DNA from: Sclerurus mexicanus | Taxonomy: Eukaryota > Chordata > Aves > Passeriformes > Furnariidae | Assembly: GCA_013396755.1 (NCBI GenBank) | Contig: VWZF01000451.1 | Coordinates: 1,352,053 to 1,416,052, forward strand | Direction: 5' to 3' | Length of the DNA: 64,000 nt | Program-made: the position numbers and the translations under genes | The notes under the pieces: generated by a model | Databases searched by the model: none | What the model was told of the DNA's origin: nothing | The model's input: only the letters and a program-made list of their open reading frames with translations | Shown: positions 63,044 through 64,000 of the stretch, piece by piece | Layout: each line of letters starts with the position of its first letter | Position numbering within the stretch: the first letter of the stretch is position 1

Positions 63044-64000
63044 GTAAGATTAGTTATCAGGAAATGTGTTCTTTTCAATGTTTCAGGAAGAAATGCTTTG
63101 TTTTGATTAGTGTCGTTCTTTTCCACACCCATCATGTCATCTTATTAATTTAAAAAGTATCTCATTTGCTGGCTAAACTGATACAAATTTTTAATTGGGC
63201 ATTTCAACTTTAAACTTCAAATCAGTTTTAAAGGTTTTGGAGACAAAGGGTAAGATTAGAATTTTCTGGCATTGTACTCTGAAAAAAGAATTTTTCTCTG
63301 GTTTAATTCCATATGTAATTGAAGTATCATGCAAACAGTCCTTCTGGGGAGAGTTTGATCACAGCTGTAATGTGGTCTCCTATGGCTCCATATTCTGGTC
63401 TAAAATTTAATAAAAATAACTCCAAAGAGTACTTCTGTACCTCAGTGTAGCCTGACCCAGCTAAATTTGGCTCAAATAATGCCTCGGGAACCCTTCTGTA
63501 ATTTTTGTATATATTTGTTCATTGAATCAGTTCCACTTACCTTTTCTGTTGTTCGTCTTCTTCCAGAGGAAACAGAACTCTTAATACCTTGCACAATATG
63601 TCTTTTCTGAATCCTTTGAAAATGCACAGTATGTTTAGAAAGTTTTTGTTTTTCTGTGGAACTGAAAGAGATAAGAAACTTTGTTAGGTTTTGAAACTTT
63701 CTTTCCGCCAAGAAAGACAGTCGGTATTGTGTGAGCAAGGCAGAAACCTTTTTGTTATTTGAGGGTGGGGTGGCAGAGGATTATGCTATACTAATGTAAT
63801 TTGCATTCTGCTGCCATATATATTTTGCTATAATTTAGGTCTATAAAGATGAAAGAAGCCATAACCTTTTAATTTTGAAGCTGGATAATAAGAACTGCCG
63901 CTGCTCCTATTTGTTGAATGACTTCATAAAAATCTTACTTGCATGTGTCTATAAATAAGGTTGTTAGACTATTAGTAAATGCTTTAGTCAGCTACAAGTT
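63044..64000 (+). other. DCAF5: DCAF5 intron 8, 5' part
   Basis: The intron begins with GTAAGA and runs past the window end. The long final exon, whose product should start with a WSP-type strand end, is not found. A short frame at 63839-63958 is preceded by TTTAG and is in phase with exon 8, but it has a weak polypyrimidine tract and does not resemble DCAF5. Confidence 0.8.

Larger units (their letters stand above)
1..64000 (+). other. DCAF5: DCAF5 gene, partial (internal exons 2-8 and their introns)
   Basis: The whole window lies inside one gene. Seven exons on the + strand, each bounded by AG and GT, join into a single frame whose product matches DCAF5/WDR22 as I remember it from mammals. 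DCAF5 is a WD40 protein that binds DDB1 and presents substrates to the CUL4-RBX1 ubiquitin ligase. In mammals it has been linked to quality control of SWI/SNF complexes and to chromatin-associated substrates. Exon sizes are 144, 37, 140, 130, 214, 67 and 128 nt. Introns 2-7 are about 4.2, 2.4, 4.3, 17.6, 14.4 and 11.3 kb. The first coding exon, promoter, last exon and 3' UTR are outside the window. Identification rests on recognising the protein by eye, not on a search. Confidence 0.96.

Noticed and set aside
1..64000. tRNA, rRNA, CRISPR array, operon or phage features
   Set aside because: Nothing with the needed structure is seen; the sequence is intron-rich vertebrate DNA.
1..64000. A second host gene nested in the DCAF5 introns
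   Set aside because: No other set of conserved ORFs with splice sites was found on either strand; a search against avian proteins and RNA-seq would be decisive.

Overview
The window is vertebrate nuclear DNA, almost certainly from a bird. The evidence is a single gene split into small exons with GT-AG introns, CR1 LINE fragments (some ending in the typical octamer repeats), and LTR sequences of avian type. The single N at 59839 marks it as a draft assembly. There is no bacterial or viral gene organisation, no CRISPR array, and no tRNA or rRNA gene that I could see.

One protein-coding gene fills the window on the + strand: DCAF5 (DDB1- and CUL4-associated factor 5, formerly WDR22), a WD40-repeat substrate receptor for CUL4-DDB1 ubiquitin ligases. 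Seven consecutive internal coding exons are present, at 8027-8170, 12334-12370, 14729-14868, 19169-19298, 36879-37092, 51527-51593 and 62916-63043. They total 860 nt and keep one open frame of about 287 codons across every junction. They encode most of the WD40 propeller. The first coding exon (N-terminus and first half of WD repeat 1) lies upstream. The last exon (end of the final WD repeat, the long acidic/serine-rich C-terminal region and the 3' UTR) lies downstream. Exon numbers used here (2 to 8) follow the mammalian gene as I remember it.

Layout: 1-8026 is the end of intron 1, opening with a GC/CpG-rich stretch that looks like the shore of the promoter CpG island and containing an old CR1. 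8171-19168 holds introns 2-4 and the tightly spaced exons 3-5. 19299-36878 is the 17.6 kb intron 5, with a CR1 and an antisense ERV-type LTR fragment. 37093-51526 is the 14.4 kb intron 6, with an intact-looking solo LTR flanked by a 6-bp target-site duplication and two CR1 fragments. 51594-62915 is the 11.3 kb intron 7, with a CR1 whose middle 393 bp appears twice in tandem either side of an N. 63044-64000 is the start of intron 8. About 98.7% of the window is intron.

I found no convincing new biological system. The observations most worth checking are the N-flanked duplication (probable assembly artefact), the solo LTR, splicing features (a 37-nt exon 3, a competing donor in exon 6, a possible alternative last exon in intron 8), and a few CTCF-like motifs. 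Open reading frames elsewhere look like chance or repeat-derived ORFs.
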